Source: JAJPJE01 sp963724985
Lineage (GTDB): Bacteria; Acidobacteriota; Terriglobia; Terriglobales; Acidobacteriaceae
Reading direction: 5' to 3'
DNA: 64,000 nt
NCBI GenBank assembly: GCA_963724985.1
Contig: CAVRWV010000033.1
Span: 310,001-374,000, forward strand
The notes beneath the pieces were generated by a model. It was not told where the DNA came from. It searched no databases and saw nothing but the letters and a program-made list of their open reading frames with translations. Shown here piece after piece: positions 7,411 to 15,713 of the stretch. Each line of letters begins with the position of its first letter. The stretch's first letter is position 1. The position numbers and the translations under genes are program-made.

Positions 7411-9816
7411 ATGAAACGCATTGATAAAGTTGCCGTCCTGGGCGCTGGAACCATGGGCGCGCGCATTGCCGCGCATCTGGCCAACGCAGGGGTTCCTTCT
7501 TTTCTGCTGGATCGCGTAGTCCCGGACGCCGATGGCCCGGCCCGGAATGGAATTGCGGCGCAGGGGTTGGAGGCAGCGATCAAGTCGCGGCCCGCCGCAT
7601 TCTTCGAGCCTTCCTTGGCGAAGCTGGTCACCATTGGCAATTTCGACGACAACTTGAAGTGGGTTGCCGAGTGCGACTGGGTGATCGAGGCGATCGTCGA
7701 GGACCTGGAGATCAAGCGGTCGCTGTTGAGGAAAGTCGAGGCCGTTCGGCAGCCGGGAACAATTATCACGACCAATACCAGCGGTCTGCCGGTAGGCAAA
7801 ATCGCTGAGGGCTTCTCCGAAGATTTTCGGCGCCACTGGTTTGGGACTCATTTCTTCAATCCGCCGCGCTACATGCGACTGCTGGAACTGATTCCGACGC
7901 CGGATACCGATCCGAAAGCGATGGACACGATCGCACAGTTTTGCGATCTGCGGCTGGGTAAAGGGATCGTGTGGGCGAAGGACACTCCGAACTTCATCGG
8001 CAATCGCATCGGCACGTTTTCGGTGTTGAACGTCATGCGGTTAATGCAGGAGATGGATCTCACGATCGAAGAGGTAGACGCGCTGACCGGACAGGCCGTG
8101 GGATGGCCGAAGTCGGCGACCTTCCGGACAATCGACCTGGTGGGACTGGATGTCTTGGGGCACGTAGTTGGCAATATGCAGGCCAACGTGCGCGATGAGC
8201 GCTGCGATCTGAAGCTACCTGACTTCTACCTGCACATGCTCGAGCGCAAACTGCTGGGTGACAAAACGAAAGCGGGCTTCTACAAGAAGCAAAAAAGCCC
8301 CGAAGGCGAGCAGCGCCTGAGCATCGACTGGAAGGCGCTGGAATACCATCCGCGTAAAAAGGCGCATTTCGCCAATCTAGAAATGGCCAAGAATGTGGAG
8401 AGCACGCCTGAACGGCTAAAGATGCTGCTCACTCCTGCGAAAGGCGACAAAGCCGCGCAGTTCCTGTGGTCGGCGCTTTCGGATTTGTGGACGTACACGG
8501 CGAACCGTATTCCTGAGATCAGCGATACGGTGGTGGAAATCGATCGCGCGATGCGGCTGGGCTTCAACTGGGAGCTGGGTCCGTTTGAATTGTGGGATGC
8601 GGCAGGCGTACCCGCAACGGTGGAGCGGATGAAGAAGGAAGGTAAGCCGATCGCCGCGAATGTGGAGAAGCTGCTCTCCTCGGGCGCGACGACCTGGTAC
8701 GAGGACGCGCCAAGAGTGGCCTCGGGCAGGTGTTACTTGGACTTAGGCTCGCTGAGTTACCAGCCTGTGCAGGTTCCCGAGGGCGTCTGGTCCGTTTCCG
8801 TTGCAGAGAAATCTAATGGAGTAGTCAGAAAGAATGCCGGTGCCTCGCTGATCGATCTCGGCGATGGCGTGGGCTGCATCTCGTTCCACTCGAAGATGAA
8901 CGCGATAGGCGGCGACATCGTGCAACTGATCACCGAGACCTTGAGGCCGGGATCAAAGGTCGGCGCGAACTTTGACGCGTTCGTGATCACGAATGATGCG
9001 GCGAACTTCAGCGTAGGCGCCAACATCATGCTGCTGCTCATGTCGATACAGGAGCAGGAGTGGGATGAGATCGACTTCATGATCCGCGGCTTCCAGGGAA
9101 TGACGCAGACGATCAAGTTTTCACCGAAGCCGGTGGTGGTAGCTCCCTTTGGCATGGCCCTTGGTGGAGGATGTGAAGTGGCCTTGCATGCGCCCGTCCG
9201 CCAGCCTCACGCAGAGCTTTACATGGGGTTGGTGGAGGTCGGCGTTGGACTGCTGCCGGGCGGCGGCGGCTGCAAGGAGATGACGTTGCGCGCCGTGGAT
9301 GCTGCGAATGCGATCCGCAAAGATGGGCGGGGCGAGTCAGTCGAAATCATGGAGGCCATGAAGCGGACCTTCGAGACAGTTGCCATGGCCAAGGTATCGA
9401 CATCTGCAAACGAGGCACGTGGGCTTGGCTTCCTGCTGAATGGTGACGAGATTGTGATGAACCGCGAGCGCGTGCTGGCGGATGCGAAGGATCGTGCGCT
9501 GGAGATGGCGCGTTCGGGCTATCGGGCTCCGGTTCCAAGAACCGATGTGCCAGCCCCGGGCGAAAGCATTCTCGCGACACTCAAACTCGGCGTTCATCTG
9601 ATGCGGCAGGGCGAGTACATCAGCGATCACGAACAGAAAGTCGGCAACAAAGTGGCTGAAGTCTTATGCGGTGGAGCGGTCTCGCCAGGGACTCCGGTGA
9701 GTGAGCAGTATCTGCTCGACCTGGAGCGCGAAGCGTTCAAGTCGCTGTGCGGCGAGAAGAAGACACAAGAGCGGATCGCGTTCACGCTGAAGATGGGAAA
9801 GCCGTTGAGGAACTAA
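7411..9816 (+). CDS. fadN: 3-hydroxyacyl-CoA dehydrogenase / enoyl-CoA hydratase fusion (FadN type)
   Basis: An 801-residue bifunctional beta-oxidation enzyme that hydrates enoyl-CoA and oxidises the 3-hydroxyacyl-CoA with NAD. The dehydrogenase comes first: Rossmann motif GAGTMGARIAAHLANAG at 9-25, substrate-binding HFFNPPRYMRL near 148-158, and the 3HCDH C-domain to about 390. The hydratase/isomerase domain is C-terminal with MALGGGCEVAL and GLVEVGVGLLPGGGG, which hold the oxyanion hole and catalytic glutamate. This dehydrogenase-first order and length match Bacillus FadN, not E. coli FadB. It is the first gene of a fadN-fadA-fadE operon, the same order as in Bacillus. AGGGA precedes the ATG. 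Confidence 0.93.
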   Translation: MKRIDKVAVLGAGTMGARIAAHLANAGVPSFLLDRVVPDADGPARNGIAAQGLEAAIKSRPAAFFEPSLAKLVTIGNFDDNLKWVAECDWVIEAIVEDLEIKRSLLRKVEAVRQPGTIITTNTSGLPVGKIAEGFSEDFRRHWFGTHFFNPPRYMRLLELIPTPDTDPKAMDTIAQFCDLRLGKGIVWAKDTPNFIGNRIGTFSVLNVMRLMQEMDLTIEEVDALTGQAVGWPKSATFRTIDLVGLDVLGHVVGNMQANVRDERCDLKLPDFYLHMLERKLLGDKTKAGFYKKQKSPEGEQRLSIDWKALEYHPRKKAHFANLEMAKNVESTPERLKMLLTPAKGDKAAQFLWSALSDLWTYTANRIPEISDTVVEIDRAMRLGFNWELGPFELWDAAGVPATVERMKKEGKPIAANVEKLLSSGATTWYEDAPRVASGRCYLDLGSLSYQPVQVPEGVWSVSVAEKSNGVVRKNAGASLIDLGDGVGCISFHSKMNAIGGDIVQLITETLRPGSKVGANFDAFVITNDAANFSVGANIMLLLMSIQEQEWDEIDFMIRGFQGMTQTIKFSPKPVVVAPFGMALGGGCEVALHAPVRQPHAELYMGLVEVGVGLLPGGGGCKEMTLRAVDAANAIRKDGRGESVEIMEAMKRTFETVAMAKVSTSANEARGLGFLLNGDEIVMNRERVLADAKDRALEMARSGYRAPVPRTDVPAPGESILATLKLGVHLMRQGEYISDHEQKVGNKVAEVLCGGAVSPGTPVSEQYLLDLEREAFKSLCGEKKTQERIAFTLKMGKPLRN

Positions 9817-9821
9817 GTTAA

Positions 9822-9904
9822 TTCACCGCGGAGGACGCAGAGAGCGCCGAGAAGAACCTCTTGGTTTTAAATCTTCTGTGTCCTCTGTGTCCTCCGTGGT
9901 GAAA
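9822..9904. repeat. Intergenic inverted repeat, family A (CACCGCGGAGGAC)
   Basis: TTCACCGCGGAGGAC at 9822 and GTCCTCCGTGGTGAA ending at 9904 are near-perfect inverted arms. They fill the fadN-fadA gap and would fold into a long hairpin in the operon transcript. Confidence 0.8.
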
Positions 9905-9917
9905 AGAGGGTTTTAAA

Positions 9918-11096
9918 ATGCGAGAAGCAGTAATCGTAAGTTCGGTTCGTACTGCCGTGGGCAAGGCCTTCAAAGGGACGCTGCGTACGACGCGCCCTGA
10001 TGACTTGGCGGCTACGGCAATCAAAGGTGCGCTGGAACGCGTGCCGCAGGTGGATCCCAAAGAAATTGAAGACGTGATCATCGGCTGCGCGATGCCGGAG
10101 GCCGAGCAAGGCATGAACGTGGCGCGCATTGCGTCGTTACGCGCAGGACTGCCGGTTGAATGCTCAGCGATGACAATCAATAGATTCTGTTCATCTGGAT
10201 TGCAGGCGATTTCGCTGGCGGCGGATTCGATTGCGTCGGGCCGCGCTGAGATTGCTGTCGCGGGCGGGGTTGAGTCGATGACCATGATCCCGATGGGCGG
10301 ACACAAGGTTTCGGCGAATCCGTGGCTGATTTCGAATTATCCGGATGCGTATCTTTCGATGGGATTGACGGCCGAGCGCCTGGCTCAGCGATTTCACATT
10401 TCGCGCGAAGAGGCTGACCAGTTCTCGTTGCGGTCGCATCAGAAGGCGATTGCAGCGATCCAGGCGGGTCGCTTCGAGGATGAAACCGTCCCGGTACCGG
10501 TGAGCTTTACGACTCCGAATGGGTCGAAGCCGAAGCGGGTGGAGATCACGTTCAAAGTCGACGAGGGCCCCCGCGCAGACTCGACGTTAGAAGCGCTGGC
10601 GAACTTGAAGCCGGCGTTCCACGCCAAGGGTACGGTAACGGCAGGCAATTCGTCGCAAATGTCGGACGGCGCCGCGGCGGCGGTGCTGATGTCTGCCGAC
10701 CGCGCGAAGCAGTTGGGCCTGAAGCCGCTGGCGCGATTGGTGGCTTTCGCGACAGCGGGATACAAGCCGGAAGAAATGGGGCTGGGTCCGGTGTTCGCGA
10801 TTCCGAAGGCACTGAAGATCGCGGGACTGAAACTTTCAGACATCGAAGTGTTCGAACTGAACGAGGCGTTCGCGGCGCAGTCGTTGGCGGTGATCAAGGA
10901 AGCGGGGCTGGATCCGGAGAGAGTGAATCCGAATGGCGGCGCTATAGCCCTGGGACATCCACTGGGCTGCACAGGAGCGAAGCTGACGGCGACGATCATC
11001 CGCGAGTTGCAGCGGCGCAAGGCGCGCTACGGCGTGGTGACGATGTGCGTGGGTGGCGGCATGGGTGCTGCGGGAGTTTTTGAAAGTTTGCAATAA
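9918..11096 (+). CDS. fadA: Acetyl-CoA acyltransferase (thiolase)
   Basis: A 392-residue type II thiolase that cleaves 3-ketoacyl-CoA to acetyl-CoA and a shortened acyl-CoA, the last beta-oxidation step. The nucleophile is Cys91 in NRFCSSGLQ; the second signature NGGAIALGHPLGCTGA carries the catalytic histidine, and CVGGGMGAAG near the C-terminus carries the second cysteine. The active site is complete and the length is standard. It sits between fadN and fadE, with palindromic repeats on both sides, which is unusual inside an operon. Confidence 0.94.
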   Translation: MREAVIVSSVRTAVGKAFKGTLRTTRPDDLAATAIKGALERVPQVDPKEIEDVIIGCAMPEAEQGMNVARIASLRAGLPVECSAMTINRFCSSGLQAISLAADSIASGRAEIAVAGGVESMTMIPMGGHKVSANPWLISNYPDAYLSMGLTAERLAQRFHISREEADQFSLRSHQKAIAAIQAGRFEDETVPVPVSFTTPNGSKPKRVEITFKVDEGPRADSTLEALANLKPAFHAKGTVTAGNSSQMSDGAAAAVLMSADRAKQLGLKPLARLVAFATAGYKPEEMGLGPVFAIPKALKIAGLKLSDIEVFELNEAFAAQSLAVIKEAGLDPERVNPNGGAIALGHPLGCTGAKLTATIIRELQRRKARYGVVTMCVGGGMGAAGVFESLQ

Positions 11097-11102
11097 GAGC
11101 AA

Positions 11103-11208
11103 TTCACCACGGAGACACGGAGGCACGGAGAAAAGCGAGTTTTAGATTTGGAAGGTTCAGTTTTGAGAATTTCAGATTTTCTCTGTGTCTCTGTGTCTCC
11201 GTGGTGAA
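11103..11208. repeat. Intergenic inverted repeat, family A (CACCACGGAGACAC)
   Basis: TTCACCACGGAGACAC (11103-11118) and GTGTCTCCGTGGTGAA (11193-11208) are a perfect 16-base inverted pair around about 74 bases. The right arm ends ten bases before the putative fadE start, so it could affect fadE translation. Confidence 0.85.
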
Positions 11209-11217
11209 AAAGGTTTT

Positions 11218-13023
11218 GTGAGAGTTCATGGCGACAGCAAGATTACCAAACGCAAAGTGATTGGCGGGAGTTTCCTGCTCGACGAGACACCGGTCGAGGA
11301 AGTGTTTACTCCCGAAGACTTCAACGAGCAGCATCAACTCATTGCGCAGACCACGGAAGATTTCGCGAACAACGAAATCGTTCCGAACATCGACAAGATC
11401 GAGCACAAAGATTTTGCGCTTACGCGTGAGCTGATCAAGAAGGCCAGCGAACTGGGCATCAGCTCGGTTGACGTGCCGGAAGAGTACGGCGGCATGGAGA
11501 TGGACAAGATGTCGTCGGCGATTATCGCCGACCGCATCGCCAAGTCCGGGAGCTTCTCGGTGAGCTTCCTGGGACACTCGGGTATCGGCACACTGCCTAT
11601 CGTCTATTTCGGAACAGAAGAGCAGAAGAAGAAGTACGTACCGAGGCTGGCTTCCGGTGAACTGGTGGGCGCGTATGCGCTTTCGGAGTCGTCCTCGGGA
11701 TCGGATGCGCTGAATTGCCGCACTAAGGCTGTGCTTTCGCCGGACGGCAAGCATTACGTCCTGAACGGCGAGAAGATGTGGATTACGAATGCATCGTTTG
11801 CCGACGTGTTTATTATCTTCGCCAAGATCGACGGCGAGAAGTTCACGGCGTTCATCGTTGAGCGCGGCTACCCTGGGTTCTCCGTCGGCGCGGAAGAACA
11901 CAAGATGGGCATCCGAGGCTCATCGACCTGCCCGTTGATCCTGAACGACTGCAATGTTCCAGTCGAGAACCTGCTCGGGGATATCGGCAAGGGGCACATC
12001 ATCGCCTTCAACATCCTGAACATCGGGCGATTCAAGCTGGGCGCAGCGTGCGTAGGTGGAGCGCGCAATAGCCTGCAGAGCGCGATCGGCTACGCCAAGC
12101 AGCGCAAGGCGTTTGGCAAAACAATCGCCGACTTCGGCATGATTCGCGAAAAGCTGGCCAACATGGCGGCGCAAGTCTATGCAGGCGAGGCGGTCACGTA
12201 TCGGACCGTTGGCATGATGGACGTGGCGCTGAACGAGGTGGATAAGGCCGCACCCGATGCGAATCAGCAGACCCGTAAGGCGATTGAGGAATACGCAGTC
12301 GAGTGCTCGATCATTAAGGTGTGGGGCTCGGAGATGCTGGACTACGTGGTCGACGAGACCGTGCAGATCTATGGCGGCTACGGCTTCGTCGAGGAGTATC
12401 CGGCAGAACGGGCTTACCGCGATTCGCGGGTGAACCGCATTTTCGAAGGCACGAACGAGATCAACCGGCAGATCGCCATTGGCTGGATGCTGAAGAAGGC
12501 AATGTCGGGGCAACTGGCGCTGATGCCGGCGATCAAGAAGGTGCTGGACGAAGTGATGGCTGGGCCGAGCTTCGGTGAAGGACTCGAGGGTCCGCTGGCG
12601 GCGGAGCGGGCGATCATCGCCAATGTGAAGAAGATCGCGCTGTTCGCCTCGGGATCGGCGTCGCAGAAATACATGCAGGCAATCGGCGAGCAGCAGGAGA
12701 TCCTGGGCGCGCTGGCCGATATCCTGATCGAAGCCTATGTCGCCGAATCGACGGTATTGCGCACGCAAAAGCTGGTGCAGAGCCAGGGCGAAACGGCGGC
12801 AGCGCTCGCGATCGCCTACACGCAGCTGTATCTGTCGGACGCGATGAACCGGATCGAGGCTTCGGCGAAGCGCGTGATTGCCGCGGTTTCTGAGGGCGAT
12901 ATGCTGCGCACGCAGATGGCGATCCTACGACGGCTGGTGAAGTACGAGCCGTTCAACACGATTGGCCTGACGCAGCAGGTAGCAGCGAAGGTGATCGACG
13001 CAGGCAAGTACGTTACGGCGTAG
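11218..13023 (+). CDS. fadE: Acyl-CoA dehydrogenase
   Basis: A flavoprotein of about 600 residues, the long form with a C-terminal helical extension as in VLCAD and Bacillus FadE. It makes the trans-2-enoyl-CoA used by the FadN hydratase. Visible features are the FAD/substrate loop AYALSESSSGSDALN, KMWITNASFADVF, and the C-terminal YGGYGFVEEYPAERAYRDSR followed by IFEGTNEINRQ, where the glutamate is the catalytic base. The start is uncertain: GTG at 11218 has AAGG upstream; ATG at 11229 reads MATARLPNAK in the next frame, which looks like a normal start for this family and then hits TGA, so a one-base error near 11230-11260 is possible. A terminator follows the stop codon. Confidence 0.9.
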   Translation: MRVHGDSKITKRKVIGGSFLLDETPVEEVFTPEDFNEQHQLIAQTTEDFANNEIVPNIDKIEHKDFALTRELIKKASELGISSVDVPEEYGGMEMDKMSSAIIADRIAKSGSFSVSFLGHSGIGTLPIVYFGTEEQKKKYVPRLASGELVGAYALSESSSGSDALNCRTKAVLSPDGKHYVLNGEKMWITNASFADVFIIFAKIDGEKFTAFIVERGYPGFSVGAEEHKMGIRGSSTCPLILNDCNVPVENLLGDIGKGHIIAFNILNIGRFKLGAACVGGARNSLQSAIGYAKQRKAFGKTIADFGMIREKLANMAAQVYAGEAVTYRTVGMMDVALNEVDKAAPDANQQTRKAIEEYAVECSIIKVWGSEMLDYVVDETVQIYGGYGFVEEYPAERAYRDSRVNRIFEGTNEINRQIAIGWMLKKAMSGQLALMPAIKKVLDEVMAGPSFGEGLEGPLAAERAIIANVKKIALFASGSASQKYMQAIGEQQEILGALADILIEAYVAESTVLRTQKLVQSQGETAAALAIAYTQLYLSDAMNRIEASAKRVIAAVSEGDMLRTQMAILRRLVKYEPFNTIGLTQQVAAKVIDAGKYVTA

Positions 13024-13047
13024 CAGACACGTTCCTGGACAAAAATT

Positions 13048-13074
13048 GGCAGCCTTGCGAGGCTGCCTTTTTTT
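13048..13074 (+). terminator. Rho-independent terminator of the fad operon
   Basis: GGCAGCC and GGCTGCC pair around TTGCGA, followed by seven T residues, 25 bases after the fadE stop codon. Confidence 0.93.
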
Positions 13075-13275
13075 GCGTCTGAATGCCGATCGCGAAACCC
13101 CAAGGGCCGATTTGGGTTTGAGTTCCTGGAAGGGATGCGGGGGAGGGCCCAGCAGGCGTTCGTGGCTGCAATCCCAGAAGACGCAGGTAACCTAGGGACG
13201 TATCCCACTCGTAACTTGAACGTGGGACCTTAAGGGTCTACTTTAGCTCACCCGTAGTCAGTGGGGAGGTATGCG

Positions 13276-13389
13276 ATGTTCGCAGTCACTTTGGTAGTTT
13301 TGTTCTTCTTCGCGATTGGAATTGCCGCGAGCTCGGAAGAGACGCACATGCGGCAGCAGGCGAAGCAGATCGCTCAGCGGCACTTCTAA
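13276..13389 (+). CDS. 37-residue membrane miniprotein
   Basis: Previously unlisted small gene: ATG at 13276, TAA at 13387-13389. The product begins MFAVTLVVLFFFAIGIAA, one transmembrane helix (about 2-18), and ends with a charged amphipathic tail (SSEETHMRQQAKQIAQRHF). A GGGGAGG at 13263-13269 lies six bases from the ATG, the strongest ribosome binding site nearby. It stands alone in about 390 bases between the fad terminator and deoC. No family recognised; function unknown. Coding status rests on the SD, the clean TM pattern and the isolated position. Confidence 0.6.
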   Translation: MFAVTLVVLFFFAIGIAASSEETHMRQQAKQIAQRHF

Positions 13390-13467
13390 GCGCGAGCATC
13401 AACACGAGTCCGGTCTTCCTCCCTACAGCCGTTCCCTAGCTGAAAGCCCAAAAACCAAGTACCGCGC

Positions 13468-14175
13468 TTACGATGCGACAGCAGGCATTTCCAGGCGCCG
13501 GCGAACTTCGTCCAGCATAGCGGCCGTGCGACTGGCGCCGCAGCGCGTGACGCCCATCTCGCGAAGCTTCAATAGAGTGTCCAGGTCCCGTACGCGACCA
13601 GCGGCCTTAACCTGCACGTTCTTGCCTACGTTCTTCAGCATCAGGTCAATGTCTTCGAACGTGAATCCGCCCGTGCCATAGCCGGTGGAGGTCTTCACCC
13701 AATCGGCGCCAACTTCGGTGCAGATCTCGCAGAGCGCAACCTTCTGCTCGCGATTCAGATAACAGTTCTCGAAAATGACTTTGACCTTCCCGCCGGAATC
13801 GTGTGCCAGATCGACGATCTGCTTGATCTCGTCCTGGACGTAATCGAAGTGGCCGCTCAGCACCTGGCTGATATTGACCACCATATCCAACTCGAGGCAG
13901 CCATCGGCAAGGGCCTGTTTTGACTCGGCAAGCTTGGTGGCCGTGGTGTGGCCGCCGTGGGGGAAACCGATGGTGGTGCCGGGAGCGACGCCGGCGCCAC
14001 GCAGCAGTTCGGCGCACCGTTTCAGATAAAACGGCATGATGCAGACGCTGGCGACCTGATAGCGATTCGCCAGTTCAATGCCGAGATCAAGCTCCGCGAC
14101 CGGCAGCGTCGGATTCAGGAGCGAGTGGTCGATCATGCCGGCAACATCTTCGTAGGTGAAATTCAGGTTAGCCAT
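13468..14175 (-). CDS. deoC: Deoxyribose-phosphate aldolase
   Basis: A 235-residue class I aldolase that splits 2-deoxyribose 5-phosphate into acetaldehyde and glyceraldehyde 3-phosphate in deoxynucleoside catabolism. The Schiff-base lysine is Lys161 in WVKTSTGYG and the second catalytic lysine is Lys190 in VQVKAAGRVR; the phosphate-binding region follows. The start at 14175 (MANLNFTYEDV) fits the family better than the upstream MRSDS extension. It starts four bases after the DinB stop codon, last in a three-gene minus-strand group. The partner genes give no hint of nucleoside metabolism. Confidence 0.95.
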   Translation of the reverse strand: MANLNFTYEDVAGMIDHSLLNPTLPVAELDLGIELANRYQVASVCIMPFYLKRCAELLRGAGVAPGTTIGFPHGGHTTATKLAESKQALADGCLELDMVVNISQVLSGHFDYVQDEIKQIVDLAHDSGGKVKVIFENCYLNREQKVALCEICTEVGADWVKTSTGYGTGGFTFEDIDLMLKNVGKNVQVKAAGRVRDLDTLLKLREMGVTRCGASRTAAMLDEVRRRLEMPAVAS

Positions 14176-14179
14176 GGAA

Positions 14180-14683
14180 TCACTTCTCATCTGCCGAAGG
14201 ACCGTAGAGTCCGGGCACGGGAATGTCGTTCAGCCGCATGTACATGGTGAGCTGTCCGCGATGATGTATGGAATGATTCATCATCATGTTACGAATGACC
14301 TCGGCGCGGGTCAGGGTAAACATCTTGCGCCCAGACGATAGAAGACTCCACGGCTCGGCGAGCGCTCCATCAGTCGCGCGGGCGAGAGCGACGCGGGCGT
14401 CAGCGACATTCTTGTCAAAGCGCGCCAGGACTTCCGCAGTCGAGTTCAGTGGGATGGTGCGCTGCGGCGGAGCACCCGCCGGACTCAAGTCGAAGTCATC
14501 TTGATTGAGGGCGCGTTCCGTCCATACCGGGATGTTGGCCAGGTGAGTCACGAGCCATCCCATGCTGCCTGATTTTGGATGCGGCTTATAGTCGAACTTG
14601 TCATCTGGGATGCGCTCCAGCGTTTTGCGGGTACTCGCCATTTCCTTGTCGAACTCCGGAAGAAGCGAATCGATAATCGCCAT
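14180..14683 (-). CDS. DinB-family four-helix protein
   Basis: A 167-residue DinB/YfiT-like protein, a four-helix bundle with a three-histidine metal site that is used by bacillithiol S-transferases and similar enzymes. The histidines WLVTHLANIP (helix 2) and MMNHSIHHRGQLTMYMR (helix 4) are present. The start at 14683 is preferred because AAAGG lies seven bases upstream; the open frame further upstream (to 14836) overlaps the preceding gene. It lies 11 bases from the upstream gene and 4 from deoC. The substrate is unknown. Confidence 0.85.
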   Translation of the reverse strand: MAIIDSLLPEFDKEMASTRKTLERIPDDKFDYKPHPKSGSMGWLVTHLANIPVWTERALNQDDFDLSPAGAPPQRTIPLNSTAEVLARFDKNVADARVALARATDGALAEPWSLLSSGRKMFTLTRAEVIRNMMMNHSIHHRGQLTMYMRLNDIPVPGLYGPSADEK

Positions 14684-14694
14684 AGTTTGCCTTT

Positions 14695-14970
14695 CTAGAC
14701 GGCTGGTTCCTGCGGATCTTTCTGCTGCTTCAATTCGTCCATCACGCTGCGAATCAACTCCTTGGCTTCTTCGAGCGACTGCATAATGATCTGAATATCC
14801 ATTACGGGTTTGCCGGGCCAGCGCTGGCTCTGGCAATAGACTCCATGCTGCCCGACGAGTGCCATTGCGTCTGTGACGACGTCCATTGTTACAGCAAGTC
14901 GGCCGCGCGCGGGGCCCATCATGAACTCGTATTTCTCGAGTTCGTCACGATGCGTTTCAAAAGCGGACAT
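14695..14970 (-). CDS. Hypothetical 91-residue protein
   Basis: A small soluble protein with an N-terminal hydrophilic helix, a central mixed beta region and a helical, lysine/glutamate-rich C-terminus (EEAKELIRSVMDELKQQKD). No family recognised. It leads the operon hypothetical-DinB-deoC, with the DinB start 11 bases after its stop. Coding is supported by the tight spacing and by reasonable amino-acid composition, but no motif identifies it. Confidence 0.6.
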   Translation of the reverse strand: MSAFETHRDELEKYEFMMGPARGRLAVTMDVVTDAMALVGQHGVYCQSQRWPGKPVMDIQIIMQSLEEAKELIRSVMDELKQQKDPQEPAV

Positions 14971-15060
14971 GGGCTGATTGTACGAGGAGCTGGCAGTTTG
15001 TGATAATCATCCCGCTTACGATTTGTATTTTTTGAAGCTTGTTTCGAACGAGGAGGAGAG

Positions 15061-15609
15061 ATGCGGAAAGCCTTACTGATTTTTGCAGCACTGATTTGCA
15101 CATTCACGATTTGTGCTTTGACCGTGGCCGCGCAGGCGGGCGGCGACAAGAGCAAGCGGCCAAGTCCCCCGGGACAAGCGAGCGTCACGCTTGCAGATGG
15201 GAAGACGATCACGATTGACTACAGCCGTCCTTCGGCAAAGGGCCGGCAGGTCTTCGGCGGCTTGGTGCCTTATGGCAAAGAGTGGCGAACGGGCGCTAAC
15301 GAAGCGACGACGTTCGTGACCACTACCGACTTGATGGTGGGCGACAAGCATGTGCCCGCGGGAAACTACACGCTGTACACAATCCCCAATCAGCAGCAAT
15401 GGACGCTGATCATCAATAAACAGACCGGACAATGGGGAACGGTGTACGACGAAAAGCAGGACTTGGTGCGTGTTCCGATGAAGGTCAGCAAGACAGCGGC
15501 GCCGGTGGAGCAGTTCACGATCGAGTTGAAACAGGCTGGTCCGAAAGCCGCGACCTTAAACCTCGTGTGGGCGGACACACAGGCGAGCGTGGATATCACA
15601 GCGCACTAA
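15061..15609 (+). CDS. Secreted DUF2911 protein
   Basis: A 182-residue exported protein: signal peptide about 1-25 (hydrophobic LLIFAALICTFTICALTVAA, then QAGG), then the DUF2911 core with the characteristic RPSAKGRQVFGGLVPYGKEWRTGANEATTF and GNYTLYTIPNQQQWTLIIN. DUF2911 proteins are common and often multi-copy in Acidobacteria and Bacteroidota; their function is not known. GAGGAGGAGAG sits directly before the ATG. A strong hairpin terminator follows. Likely monocistronic. Confidence 0.9.
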   Translation: MRKALLIFAALICTFTICALTVAAQAGGDKSKRPSPPGQASVTLADGKTITIDYSRPSAKGRQVFGGLVPYGKEWRTGANEATTFVTTTDLMVGDKHVPAGNYTLYTIPNQQQWTLIINKQTGQWGTVYDEKQDLVRVPMKVSKTAAPVEQFTIELKQAGPKAATLNLVWADTQASVDITAH

Positions 15610-15615
15610 CAGCCA

Positions 15616-15711
15616 TTAACCACGAAGGACACCAAGGAACACAAAGTAAAACCCCCAGTTCTGGGGGTTTTTGTTTTTCACTTTGTGAACCTTCGTGTCC
15701 TTGGTGGTGAA
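15616..15711. repeat. Intergenic inverted repeat, family A, around a terminator
   Basis: Left arm TTAACCACGAAGGACACC (from 15616) and right arm CCTTCGTGTCCTTGGTGG (about 15690-15707) are imperfect inverted copies. The terminator lies in the loop. A member of the family seen at 9822 and 11103. Confidence 0.75.
15648..15675. terminator. Bidirectional terminator between DUF2911 gene and gcvPB
   Basis: AAACCCCCAG and CTGGGGGTTT pair perfectly around TT, with T-rich flanks on the plus strand and A residues on the other side. It serves two convergent genes. Confidence 0.9.
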
Positions 15712-15713
15712 AA

